Positions 22,734 through 32,295 of a stretch of 39,670 nucleotides of DNA are shown piece after piece. The DNA lies in assembly GCA_026225295.1 (NCBI GenBank), contig JAMFSN010000339.1, positions 1 through 39,670 on the forward strand, given 5' to 3'. Numbering within the stretch: position 1 is the first letter of the stretch; each line of letters starts with the position of its first letter. Source of the DNA: Frankia alni (lineage in GTDB: Bacteria > Actinomycetota > Actinomycetes > Frankiales > Frankiaceae). The position numbers and the translations under genes are program-made. The notes under the pieces were generated by a model. That model searched no databases and was not told where the DNA came from. It saw only the letters and a program-made list of their open reading frames with translations.

Positions 22734-24311
22734 ATGACCGTCACCCTGCCCAAGGGCGGCAATGTGCTGCTGTCCGCCGAAGCGCCCGGCATCGACCAGG
22801 TCCGGATCGGCCTCGGCTGGAACGACGGCCCCGGGTCCTCGACCGTCGAGCTGGACGGGGTGGTGATCGTGGTGGAGTCCGGCGCGCCGTGGGCCCGGAT
22901 GCTGCTGGCCCATCAGGTGCCCAACCCGGCGGAGCGGCTCGGTGCCCACCCGCCGCCCTCGCGCCCGCTCATCGGCGACGCGGAGAAGCTCGTCGTCACC
23001 TTGTCGGCCGTGCCCGCCGAGGTCAGCCGGCTGCAGTTCGGGGCGGCGATTTTCGACGCGGCCGGTCGCCGGCAGACGTTCCGGTCGGTGCGGGGCGCCT
23101 ACATCCGGGTGCTCAACCACGCCGACAGTCTCGAAATCGTCCGGTACGGACTGGAGGCCGAGACCGGAATCGAGACGGCCATGATCTTCGGCGAGCTCTA
23201 CCGGCACGCGACCGGGTGGAAGTTCCGGGCCGTGGGACAGGGCTACGCAACCGGCCTGCCGGGCCTGGCCGGCGCCGAGGGCCGGGACGTCGCCACCGCC
23301 CATCCCGTCGACGTGGCGGCCTTTCTGACCCGGACGTCCCGGGCCCGGGCCCGGCGCAACGTGGCGGAGCATCTGCACCCTCCGGCGGCTCCGGCGACCG
23401 CTCCATCGGGAGTCGCGCCGCGGCCGACAGCCCGCCCGGCGCCGGCCGCCGAAAGGACCCCGGCCGCAGCGCCGTCGCGCGCGGCCCCGTCGCGCCCGGT
23501 CCCGTCGCGCCCGGTCCCGTCGCGCCCGGAGGCGCCGACCCGAGCGTCCCCGGCGCCGTCGGCGCCCGCGCGTTCGCCGCTCGACCTCGGCAGACCGTCC
23601 GGGGCGGCTCCGGTCGACGTGGCCCGGCCGTCCACCGGCCGCGGCCCGGCCCGGGCCTCCACCGGCCCCGAGTTCGGCGAGCGGTCCTCGCGCTACCGGC
23701 AGCGCCACGAGCACGTCACCGCGCTGGACAACGATCATCCGGCCACCACCTGGACGGCCGCCAAGCGCGGCTCGGGCGCCGTGAGCGTGACCTTGCGGTG
23801 GTCGCCGTTGCTGACCCAGACGGGCATGCCCCGCCCCAGCGACCTTCATCTCGGCGCGCTGTGGCAGGCCGGCGACGGGGCGGTCGGGGTCCTGCAGGAC
23901 CTCGACGACGCCGTTTCCGCCCCCGGGCCCGGCGCGCCCCGCCAGGTGTTGCGGCTCGGTCGCCGCGACGAGCGCGAAGGACAGACGATCTTCGTTGACA
24001 TGGGCGCGCTGCCAACGTTCACGCGGTTTTTCGTCTTCGCCTACGGGCTGCACGGCGCGCCGGAATGGGCCCTGTTGCGGCCGGTGCTGGCGGTTGCCGC
24101 CCGGACCGGCGAGCAGCTCACCATCCGCCTCGGCGAATCGGCGCCCAACGCCCGGACCTGCGTCGTCGCCTCGTTCCACGTGGCCCAGGACGATCTGATC
24201 ATCCGCCGGGAGAACGACTTCCTCGAGGGACCGCAGGCGGCCGTCGCCGCGCGTTACGGCTGGTCGCTGGAGTGGAAGCCGGACGGAACCACCCTGCGCG
24301 CGGCTCCGTAG
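22734..24311 (+). CDS. TerD-TerA fusion protein with degenerate metal site
   Basis: Residues 1-about 190 form a TerD domain: MTVTLPKGGNVLLS, QTFRSVRGAYIRVLN, ETAMIFGELYRHATGWKFRAVGQGYATGL. A disordered linker (about 200-300) with PSRPV repeats follows. Residues about 320-520 match the C-terminal domain of TerA: DLHLGALWQAGDGAVGVLQDLDD, FFVFAYGLHGAPEWA, GPQAAVAARYGWSLEWKPDG. TerD proteins usually bind calcium through acidic clusters (FDLDA and GDGDDE-like); here these read VELDG and IGDAEK, so most ligands are lost. Ter proteins confer resistance to tellurite, phage and colicins by an unknown route. It lies 52 bases past the XpaC-like gene with a weak ribosome-binding site. Confidence 0.82.
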   Translation: MTVTLPKGGNVLLSAEAPGIDQVRIGLGWNDGPGSSTVELDGVVIVVESGAPWARMLLAHQVPNPAERLGAHPPPSRPLIGDAEKLVVTLSAVPAEVSRLQFGAAIFDAAGRRQTFRSVRGAYIRVLNHADSLEIVRYGLEAETGIETAMIFGELYRHATGWKFRAVGQGYATGLPGLAGAEGRDVATAHPVDVAAFLTRTSRARARRNVAEHLHPPAAPATAPSGVAPRPTARPAPAAERTPAAAPSRAAPSRPVPSRPVPSRPEAPTRASPAPSAPARSPLDLGRPSGAAPVDVARPSTGRGPARASTGPEFGERSSRYRQRHEHVTALDNDHPATTWTAAKRGSGAVSVTLRWSPLLTQTGMPRPSDLHLGALWQAGDGAVGVLQDLDDAVSAPGPGAPRQVLRLGRRDEREGQTIFVDMGALPTFTRFFVFAYGLHGAPEWALLRPVLAVAARTGEQLTIRLGESAPNARTCVVASFHVAQDDLIIRRENDFLEGPQAAVAARYGWSLEWKPDGTTLRAAP

Positions 24312-26081
<1,770 letters not shown>

Positions 26082-26098
26082 GTTGTCGTCCGGCCCGG

Positions 26099-27073
26099 TC
26101 AGGTGCCGGCCGCGGCGCGGGCGGGCGTTCGGATCACCGCCACCGGGCCCGGGGCGTGCAGCACGCATTCGTGGCTGGTCGATCCGAGGGTCAGGCCGGC
26201 GAAGCCGCCGTGCCCGCGGGCCCCGACCACCAGGAGCGCCGCCCCGGCCGCGGCCTCGACGAGGATGTGCGCGGCGCGGCCGGCGATCAGCCGGGGCGCC
26301 ACCGCGACGACCGGCGCGGTGCCCAACGCGCCGGCCACGGCCCCGTCCAGAACGGACTGTTCGGCTTCCTCGATCTCCGACCGCGGCGGTCCGTAGTAAC
26401 CGGAGGCGTAGGCCAGCGCGGGGACCGACCAGGCGTGGATCACGTTCAGGCCGGCGCCCCGCACCGCCGCTTCCTCCGCCGCCCAGGCCAGCGCGACCAG
26501 CGAGGCGTCCGAACCGTCGACCCCGACCACGATCGGTGGCACCGGGCCGGTCGGTAGCACTGTGCCGGTCGGTGGCACCGGACCGGTCGGTGGCCCGCCG
26601 CCCCCGTCGCCGGGCCGCGGGTCGGCCGACGGCCGGGGATCCGCGCCGGAGGGCGAGCGGACGACGACGACCGGGACCCTGGACTTGCGGGCGCACCCGG
26701 CGCTGACCGACCCGACCAGCAGACGACGCAGCGGGCCGAGGCCGCGGGCCCCGACGACCAGCAGGGAGGCGTATTCAGCGTCCTCGGCGAGGCCGGCCAC
26801 CGGCGCCCGGTGGAGCAGCCGTTCATCGATCTTCACGTCCGGGTTGCGATCCGCGACCGGGGTGACCGTCGCGTGCAGAAGGTGTCCGGCGGCGCTTTCC
26901 GCGTCGGATTCCTCGCGTCCGGCGGTCGCTTCGAGCATTGCCGAGCGCCCGTCGATCGCCCAGGTGAGAACGGCGCGCACGCTTTCGTGGCGCAGCCGTG
27001 CTTCGCGGACCGCCCATTCCAGGGCGGTGACGGAGCACGGGGAGCCGTCGATTCCGACCACAATTTCTGACAT
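26099..27073 (-). CDS. Tandem universal stress protein
   Basis: The 324-aa protein has two UspA domains: residues 1-about 142 (IVVGIDGSPCSVTALEWAVREA, LVVGARGLGPLRRLLVGSVSAGC) and about 178-318 (PPIVVGVDGSDASLVALAWAAEEA, LLVVGARGHGGFAGLTLGSTSHE). Both keep the ATP-binding G-2x-G-9x-G(S) loop. A Gly/Pro linker with PTGPVPPTG repeats joins them. Two-domain Usp proteins are prominent members of the DosR dormancy regulon, and this gene lies between the sensor kinase and a divergent nitroreductase behind a DosR-type palindrome. ATG 27073 follows AAGGGA. Confidence 0.92.
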   Translation of the reverse strand: MSEIVVGIDGSPCSVTALEWAVREARLRHESVRAVLTWAIDGRSAMLEATAGREESDAESAAGHLLHATVTPVADRNPDVKIDERLLHRAPVAGLAEDAEYASLLVVGARGLGPLRRLLVGSVSAGCARKSRVPVVVVRSPSGADPRPSADPRPGDGGGGPPTGPVPPTGTVLPTGPVPPIVVGVDGSDASLVALAWAAEEAAVRGAGLNVIHAWSVPALAYASGYYGPPRSEIEEAEQSVLDGAVAGALGTAPVVAVAPRLIAGRAAHILVEAAAGAALLVVGARGHGGFAGLTLGSTSHECVLHAPGPVAVIRTPARAAAGT

Positions 27074-27228
27074 GCCCTGTCCCTTCGCGGCGGTTCAACA
27101 AAACCCGCGGTGTGTGTGCCTCCAGACTTCCGAAGCGAGGGGAGCGGGGTAAGAGACGTTCCGCCCGCTCCCGACGGGACCTCCGTCGTGTTCCACCCGG
27201 GCCGCCGGCTCCGGAAAGCGTCCCGGCC

Positions 27229-27242
27229 CGGACCAAGGTCCC
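27229..27242. promoter_or_regulatory. DosR-type palindrome in the usp/nitroreductase divergent region
   Basis: CGGACCAAGGTCCC matches the DosR core GGGACTWWAGTCCC at 11 of 14 positions, and its inner GGACC-AA-GGTCC is perfectly symmetric. It is 88 bases from the nitroreductase ATG and 155 from the usp ATG, so it could serve both. A second symmetric GGGGC-N6-GCCCC (about 27250-27265) lies next to it. Confidence 0.6.
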
Positions 27243-27330
27243 AGCGGTCGGGGCCGTAACGCCCCTGCCGGACCGGCCGCGGTCCGGAGACGCTGGCCGG
27301 GTAGCCGACCCGACGAAAGCGGTGACCGCG

Positions 27331-28392
27331 ATGACCATTCCCACCACCTCCACAGCGCCAGCCACCACCACCTCCACGGTGCGGGCTCTGTCGCCGGATC
27401 AGGCCCGCACGGTGGTGGCGGCCGCCTCGCTCGCCCCGTCGATCCACAACACCCAGCCCTGGCGGTGGGTGGCCGTCGACGGTGGTCTCGACCTCTACGC
27501 CGACCCGACCCGCCAGTTGGCCGTCGCCGACCCGGCCGGCCGGCAGCTGCTGGTCAGCTGCGGCGCGGCCCTGCTGAACGCGCGGCTGGCGGTCCGCCGG
27601 CTGGGGCTGGCGCCCGAGGTGACGATCGGTCCGCTGGGCGACGGGGACCTGATGACCGGCCGCCCCCCGGTGGCCGCCCTGCGGATCGTCGGCGCGGCGC
27701 CGGCCACGAAGGACGAGGTCGCCCTGGCCGAGATGATGGAGCGGCGGCGCACCGACCGCCGACCCTTCGACGGCCGACCCGTTCCCACGGCCGTGCTGGA
27801 CGGGCTGCGGCGGGCGGCGGAGGCGGAGGGCGCCTGGCTCGTCACCGTGGCCGACCCCGACCTGCGGATCGACACGGCCGTCCTGACCGCGCGGGCGGAC
27901 TGGCTGGAGACCCAGGACCCGGCTTACCGCGCGGAACTGGCCCACTGGAGCCGGACCGACCCGGCCGCGGTCGACGGCATCCCCCGCGCCGCGGTGGTCC
28001 CGTCGACCGGGAACCGGACCGCGGAGTTCGTCATGCGGGACTTCGACGTCGCGGGCGACGCGGGCCTGCGGGTGGGCGGGACTGACGTCGAACGGCCCGC
28101 CGTCTTGATCATCGGAACCGATTCCGACCGGGCCACCGATCAGCTCGCCGCCGGCCAGGCTCTCGAGCGGGTCCTGCTGGCGGCGACCGGGCGTGGCCTG
28201 GCCGCGTCCCCGCTCGGGCAGGCCATCGACGTCGACTCGACCCGCGCGCTGCTCGCCGGAGCCGCCGGCGGGATGGGGCACATCCAGATGCTCGTCCGGG
28301 TCGGCTATCCCCCGGCCGGGGCGCGACCCCTGGCCGCCACCCCGCGGCGCCCCGTCGAGGAGTTCTTCACCGGCGCCACAGAGTCCCGGTAA
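27331..28392 (+). CDS. Acg-type nitroreductase family protein
   Basis: The 353-aa protein begins VRALSPDQARTVVAAASLAPSIHNTQPWRW, the FMN-binding signature of the Acg/Rv3131 group. DLYADPTRQL, SCGAALLNARLAVRRLG, MMERRRTDRRPFDGRPV and LQ-rich C-terminal elements (ALERVLLAATGRGLAASPLGQ) follow. Acg proteins are DosR-regulated in mycobacteria; some bind FMN without reducing substrates and may store it. ATG 27331 is chosen because homology starts some 20 residues later; there is only a weak ribosome-binding site (GAAAG). The stop TAA lies inside a short tandem repeat. Confidence 0.88.
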   Translation: MTIPTTSTAPATTTSTVRALSPDQARTVVAAASLAPSIHNTQPWRWVAVDGGLDLYADPTRQLAVADPAGRQLLVSCGAALLNARLAVRRLGLAPEVTIGPLGDGDLMTGRPPVAALRIVGAAPATKDEVALAEMMERRRTDRRPFDGRPVPTAVLDGLRRAAEAEGAWLVTVADPDLRIDTAVLTARADWLETQDPAYRAELAHWSRTDPAAVDGIPRAAVVPSTGNRTAEFVMRDFDVAGDAGLRVGGTDVERPAVLIIGTDSDRATDQLAAGQALERVLLAATGRGLAASPLGQAIDVDSTRALLAGAAGGMGHIQMLVRVGYPPAGARPLAATPRRPVEEFFTGATESR

Positions 28393-28434
28393 AAGCGCTG
28401 AGTCCCGGTAACAGCCGAGGAGCCCCGGTAGAGG
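28381..28434. repeat. Tandem repeat across the nitroreductase stop codon
   Basis: Three imperfect units of about 19-20 bases start GAGTCCCGGTAA (28381), GAGTCCCGGTAA (28400) and GAGCCCCGGTAG (about 28420). The first contains the nitroreductase stop TAA. The later units again present TAA or TAG. Confidence 0.8.
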
Positions 28435-28476
28435 GACTCGCCCGCCCCCCGGAAGTTCCGGGAGGCGGGATTTCGA

Positions 28477-28797
28477 TCACCTGCCGGGGCGGCGTGGCCG
28501 GGTCCATCGCCAGCCCTCGATGCTTTCCAACGCGACGCGGCGGTTTTCCGACAGGCGGTCTTCCAGATGGCACAGGCGCTGTTCGGCCAGCCAGGCGCTG
28601 AGCGGGTGATCCGGCGGTCCGTTCGGATCGTCCAACCCGCCGACCCCGCCGTTGCGCCGGGCGTAGTCCCGGGCGCCAGTGAGCCCCTGCTCGAACTCCC
28701 GATCGGCCGCCCGGACCCCGGTGGCGTTCAGGTGACCGACGGCGTGCGCGTCGATCACATGGGGAATGTGGGTCTTACCTGCGGAGTCGGTCATCAT
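28477..28797 (-). CDS. Small helicase-associated (HA) domain protein
   Basis: The 106-aa product has the helicase-associated domain pattern over residues about 32-98: FEQGLTGARDYARRNGG, then PLSAWLAEQRLCHLEDRLSENRRVALESIEGWRW. HA domains usually occur in several copies after large helicases and probably bind nucleic acid; a stand-alone copy is unusual. ATG 28797 (followed by a second ATG) lies behind GGGAG. It sits between nitroreductase and the DosR-like regulator on the regulator's strand. A weak DosR-like GGGACC half-site occurs at 28811-28824. Confidence 0.7.
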   Translation of the reverse strand: MMTDSAGKTHIPHVIDAHAVGHLNATGVRAADREFEQGLTGARDYARRNGGVGGLDDPNGPPDHPLSAWLAEQRLCHLEDRLSENRRVALESIEGWRWTRPRRPGR

Positions 28798-28918
28798 GGG
28801 TCTCCCACCTTGGAAAACGGTCCCCTCGAGCGTGCGCCCGCGGAGGCGGTCCGGCACGGGGTCGCCCGGCCCCTGCGAGCAGGCCGATATACCCAACCGG
28901 CTCCGGAGGTGTCCGGGG

Positions 28919-29554
28919 TCAGGTCGTGATCTTGGTGGAGAGGATGGCGGCCTGGGTGCGGCTGGAAAGGCCGAGTTTCTCCAGCAGCGACGACACGTAG
29001 TTCTTGACCGTTTTTTCCGAGAGGTGCAGCTGGGCGGCGATCTGGCGGTTGGTCAGGCCGTCGCCGATCAGGGCCAGGATTTCCCGTTCCCGGGGGCCGA
29101 GGCCGGCGAGCCGTTTGTCTTCGGCCGGACCCTCCCGCAGCCGGGTCAGGACCCGCTGGGTCACAGCCGGATCGAGGGTCGACTGGCCGGCCGCGACGGT
29201 CCGGATGGCGGCGACGAGATCGGAACCCTTGCTCTGCTTGAGCAGGGAACCGGCCGCGCCGGCCATGATCGCCGCGAACAGCGCGTCGTCATCGTCGTAC
29301 GAGGTCAGGATCAGGCACGCCACCTCGGGATGGCTGGACCGGATGTCGCGGCAGACGTCGATGCCGCTGCCGTCGGCCAGCCGACCGTCCAGGATCGCCA
29401 CGTCCGGGCGGGCCGCCGGGATCCGCCGCCGGGCCTCGGCGGCGGTCCCCGCCTCACCGACCACCGCGAACTCGCCGACGTCCTCGAGCATCTCCCGCAG
29501 GCCCCGGCGCACGATCTCGTGGTCATCCAGCAGGAAGACGCCGATCTTGGCCAT
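28919..29554 (-). CDS. DosR/DevR-like NarL-family response regulator
   Basis: The 211-aa protein aligns throughout with DosR. The receiver domain has Asp10/Asp11, phosphoacceptor Asp56 (AILDGRLADGSGIDVCRDI), Thr84 (LILTSY) and Lys106. The LuxR-type HTH lies at about 148-205: GLGPREREILALIGDGLTNRQIAAQLHLSEKTVKNYVSSLLEKLGLSSRTQAA, which is very close to the DosR recognition helix with its SEKTVKNYVS. It should bind DosR-type palindromes such as 27229-27242. ATG 29554 starts it. The dyad CCGACC-CCC-GGTCGG at 29572-29586 lies 18 bases upstream and could mediate autoregulation. Confidence 0.9.
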   Translation of the reverse strand: MAKIGVFLLDDHEIVRRGLREMLEDVGEFAVVGEAGTAAEARRRIPAARPDVAILDGRLADGSGIDVCRDIRSSHPEVACLILTSYDDDDALFAAIMAGAAGSLLKQSKGSDLVAAIRTVAAGQSTLDPAVTQRVLTRLREGPAEDKRLAGLGPREREILALIGDGLTNRQIAAQLHLSEKTVKNYVSSLLEKLGLSSRTQAAILSTKITT

Positions 29555-29571
29555 GCTGTGAGCCTACGCAG

Positions 29572-29586
29572 CCGACCCCCGGTCGG
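29572..29586. promoter_or_regulatory. Dyad upstream of the DosR-like regulator
   Basis: CCGACC (29572-29577), CCC, GGTCGG (29581-29586). Its arrangement resembles the GGACC-N2-GGTCC site at 27229-27242. Position suggests an operator for the regulator gene. Confidence 0.35.
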
Positions 29587-29719
29587 GGGCCCGGTCGACG
29601 TCCGGGTGACCCGGCGGTGACCGGCTCGCCGAGAGGGGGCCGAAGGGCGGGTCGTCGTGGGACCCTCGACCTGTTCACCGGTGCGCAATGCCTCTGGGTC
29701 AGGGCTTCTGATTCGACCA

Positions 29720-29766
29720 GCATCGACGGTGACGACCGATGCGACGGGCATCGATGGTGATGACCG
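29720..29766. repeat. Near-identical 19-bp direct repeat before phosphoketolase
   Basis: GCATCGACGGTGACGACCG (29720-29738) and GCATCGATGGTGATGACCG (29748-29766) differ at two bases and start 28 bases apart. The second ends 21 bases before the phosphoketolase GTG. Tandem sites near a start could bind a regulator. Further upstream, GGGACCCTCGACCT (29659-29672) is a weak DosR-like match (9 of 14). Confidence 0.6.
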
Positions 29767-29787
29767 CGCCTATCGAAGGGTTCGAGT

Positions 29788-32241
29788 GTGACGACGATCG
29801 ACCGGAGCGACGTTCTGCGTGATGAGGCACCGCGGGATGAGGGGCCGCGGGGCACGGTCCCGCGGGACGGGATCCTGTCCGATCTTGACGACGCGACGCT
29901 GGAAAAGATGCTGGCCTACTGGGCGGCGGCGAACTACCTGACGGTCGCGCAGATCTACCTGCGCGACAATCCGCTGCTGCGTCGGCCGTTGACCGTGGCG
30001 GACGTCAAGCCGCGCCTGCTCGGGCACTGGGGCACCTCGCCGGCGCTGAGCCTGATCTACGTGCACCTCAACCGGCTGGTGCGGGAGACCGACCAGGATG
30101 TCCTGTACGTGGCGGGCCCCGGTCACGGCGGCCCGGCGCTGGTCGCCAACACCTATCTCGAGGGCACCTACGCGGAGATCTATCCGGAGGTGTCCGAGGA
30201 CCTGGCCGGCCTCAGCCGGCTGGTGCGGCAGTTCTCGACCCCGGGCGGCATCCCGAGCCATGTGAGCGTGCCGACCCCGGGCTCGATCCACGAGGGTGGC
30301 GAGCTGGGCTATTCGCTCGTCCACGCCTTCGGCGCGGCGTTCGACAACCCGGATCTGCTGGTCGCGGCGGTGGTCGGCGACGGTGAGGCGGAGACCGGGC
30401 CGCTGGAGGGCAGTTGGAAGGGCATCCGGTTCCTCAACCCGGCCCGCGACGGGGCGGTGCTGCCGATCCTCCAGCTCAACCAGTACAAGATCGCCAACCC
30501 GACGGTGCTGGGTCGGCGGGACCAGGCCGGCGTCGAGGCGTTCCTGGGTGGCCACGGCTACGACGTGCTGTGGGTCGAGGGCACCGAGCCGCCTGCCGTG
30601 CACCGGGCGTTCGCGGCGGCGCTGGCCGAAGCCCACGCCCGGATCCGGGCGATCCAGCGGGAAGCGCGGGCCGAGGGCGCGGTGGTGACCGACGCGCCGC
30701 GCTGGCCGGCCATCGTGCTGCGGACGCCGAAGGGCTGGACCGGGCCGAAGGTCGTGGACGGCGTCCCCATCGAGGGCACCTTCCGGGCCCACCAGGTGCC
30801 GCTCGACGGGGTGCGGACCAATCCCGACCATCTGCGGATGTTGGAGGACTGGCTGCGGTCCTACCAGCCGGACCGGCTCTTCGACGAGGCCGGCCGGTTC
30901 GCCGCCGACCTGGCCGCCCTGGCCCCGCGCGGCGACCAGCGACTGGGCTCGGGCTCGTATGCGAACGGCGGCCGGCGGATGGTGCCGCTCGACGTTCCGG
31001 ACTGGCGCGACTACGCCCTCGACATCCCCCCGGAGCGGCGCGGGGCGGTGGTCCACGAGACCACCCGGCCGCTCGGCGAACTGCTGCGCGACGTGTACCG
31101 GAACAACCCGGAGAATTTCCGGGTGTTCAGCCCGGACGAGCTGATCAGCAACCGGCTCGGCGCGATCCTGGACGCGACCGACCGCTGCCTGGTCGCCCCG
31201 ATCGACCCCCACGACGACCGGGTCTCAGCGTCCGGGCGGGTGATGGAGGTGCTGTCCGAGCATCTGTGTTCGGGCTGGCTGGAGGCCTACAACCTCACCG
31301 GTCGGCACGGCCTGTTCGCCACCTACGAGGCGTTCGCCATGGTGTCGGCCTCGATGCTGGTGCAGCACACCAAGTGGTTGCAGGAATCGGCCCGGCTGGC
31401 CTGGCGCGAGCCGGTCCCCAGCCTGAACGTGCTGCTCACCAGCACCTGCTGGCGCAACGACCACAACGGGTTCTCCCATCAGGGGCCCGGGTTGATCGAC
31501 ACGGTGGTGCCCTTGTCGCCGGGCGTGGCCCGGATCTGGTTGCCGGCCGACTCGAACACCCTGCTGTCGGTGGCCGACCACTGTCTGCGCAGCACCGACC
31601 ACGTCAACCTGCTGGTCGTCGACAAGCAGCCCCACCTGCAGTACCTGTCGGCCGACGACGCCGCCGAGCACGCCGAGCGGGGCGGCTCGGTGTGGGAGTG
31701 GGCCGGCACCGAGACCGGCGCGAAACCCGACGTCGTGCTGGCCGGCATCGGGGACGTCCCGACGTTGGAGATCCTGGGCGCGGCCGATCTGCTGCGGCGC
31801 TTCGTCCCCGAGCTGTCGGTGCGGATGGTCAACATCGTCGACCTGATGGCGCTGCTGCGCGCCGACCTGCACCCGCACGGGTTCAGCCCGTCGATGTTCC
31901 GGGCCCTGTTCACCGACGACACCGACGTGGTGGTCGGCTTCCACGGCTACAGCCGGGCGGTGCACCAGTTGCTGCACGGTCGTCCCCACCCGGAGCGGTT
32001 CCACGTGCGGGGGTTCATGGAGCAGGGCACCACCACCACGCCGTTCGACATGGTCGTGCGCAACGGCATGAGCCGTTACCACCTGGCCCGGCTGGCCGTC
32101 GAGTTCGCCCGGGCCGCGCCGCGGGGCGCCGACCGGCTCGTCACCTACTGCGAACGTCAGCTGGCCCGGCACGACGGCTACATCCGCGAGCACCTGGAGG
32201 ACCTGCCCGAGGTTCGCGACTGGACCTGGCCGGTCGGATAG
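29788..32241 (+). CDS. xfp: Phosphoketolase (xylulose-5-P/fructose-6-P)
   Basis: The 817-aa protein is a full-length thiamine-diphosphate phosphoketolase, which splits xylulose-5-phosphate or fructose-6-phosphate with phosphate to acetyl phosphate plus a sugar phosphate. Signatures: LLGHWGTSPALSLIYVHLNR, GPGHGGPALVANTYLEG, TPGSIHEGGELGYSLVHAFGA, the TPP/Mg loop VGDGEAETGPLEGSWK, then TSTCWRNDHNGFSHQGPGLID and RGFMEQGTTTTPFDMVVRNGMSRYHL. The start GTG 29788 is seven bases after GAAGGG. Acetate kinase follows 54 bases downstream, giving the classic acetyl-P to ATP pair. Its position beside DosR-type genes suggests hypoxic control. Confidence 0.96.
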   Translation: MTTIDRSDVLRDEAPRDEGPRGTVPRDGILSDLDDATLEKMLAYWAAANYLTVAQIYLRDNPLLRRPLTVADVKPRLLGHWGTSPALSLIYVHLNRLVRETDQDVLYVAGPGHGGPALVANTYLEGTYAEIYPEVSEDLAGLSRLVRQFSTPGGIPSHVSVPTPGSIHEGGELGYSLVHAFGAAFDNPDLLVAAVVGDGEAETGPLEGSWKGIRFLNPARDGAVLPILQLNQYKIANPTVLGRRDQAGVEAFLGGHGYDVLWVEGTEPPAVHRAFAAALAEAHARIRAIQREARAEGAVVTDAPRWPAIVLRTPKGWTGPKVVDGVPIEGTFRAHQVPLDGVRTNPDHLRMLEDWLRSYQPDRLFDEAGRFAADLAALAPRGDQRLGSGSYANGGRRMVPLDVPDWRDYALDIPPERRGAVVHETTRPLGELLRDVYRNNPENFRVFSPDELISNRLGAILDATDRCLVAPIDPHDDRVSASGRVMEVLSEHLCSGWLEAYNLTGRHGLFATYEAFAMVSASMLVQHTKWLQESARLAWREPVPSLNVLLTSTCWRNDHNGFSHQGPGLIDTVVPLSPGVARIWLPADSNTLLSVADHCLRSTDHVNLLVVDKQPHLQYLSADDAAEHAERGGSVWEWAGTETGAKPDVVLAGIGDVPTLEILGAADLLRRFVPELSVRMVNIVDLMALLRADLHPHGFSPSMFRALFTDDTDVVVGFHGYSRAVHQLLHGRPHPERFHVRGFMEQGTTTTPFDMVVRNGMSRYHLARLAVEFARAAPRGADRLVTYCERQLARHDGYIREHLEDLPEVRDWTWPVG

Positions 32242-32265
32242 GGCCGGTCGGATAGGGCCGGTCGG
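32228..32265. repeat. Tandem repeat across the phosphoketolase stop codon
   Basis: GGCCGGTCGGATAG occurs at 32228-32241 and 32242-32255, and its first ten bases recur at 32256-32265. The first copy encodes the last residues and TAG stop of phosphoketolase; the second holds another TAG. Confidence 0.9.
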
Positions 32266-32295
32266 GGTGGGCAGTGCGGCGGAGGAGGTGCGGCG

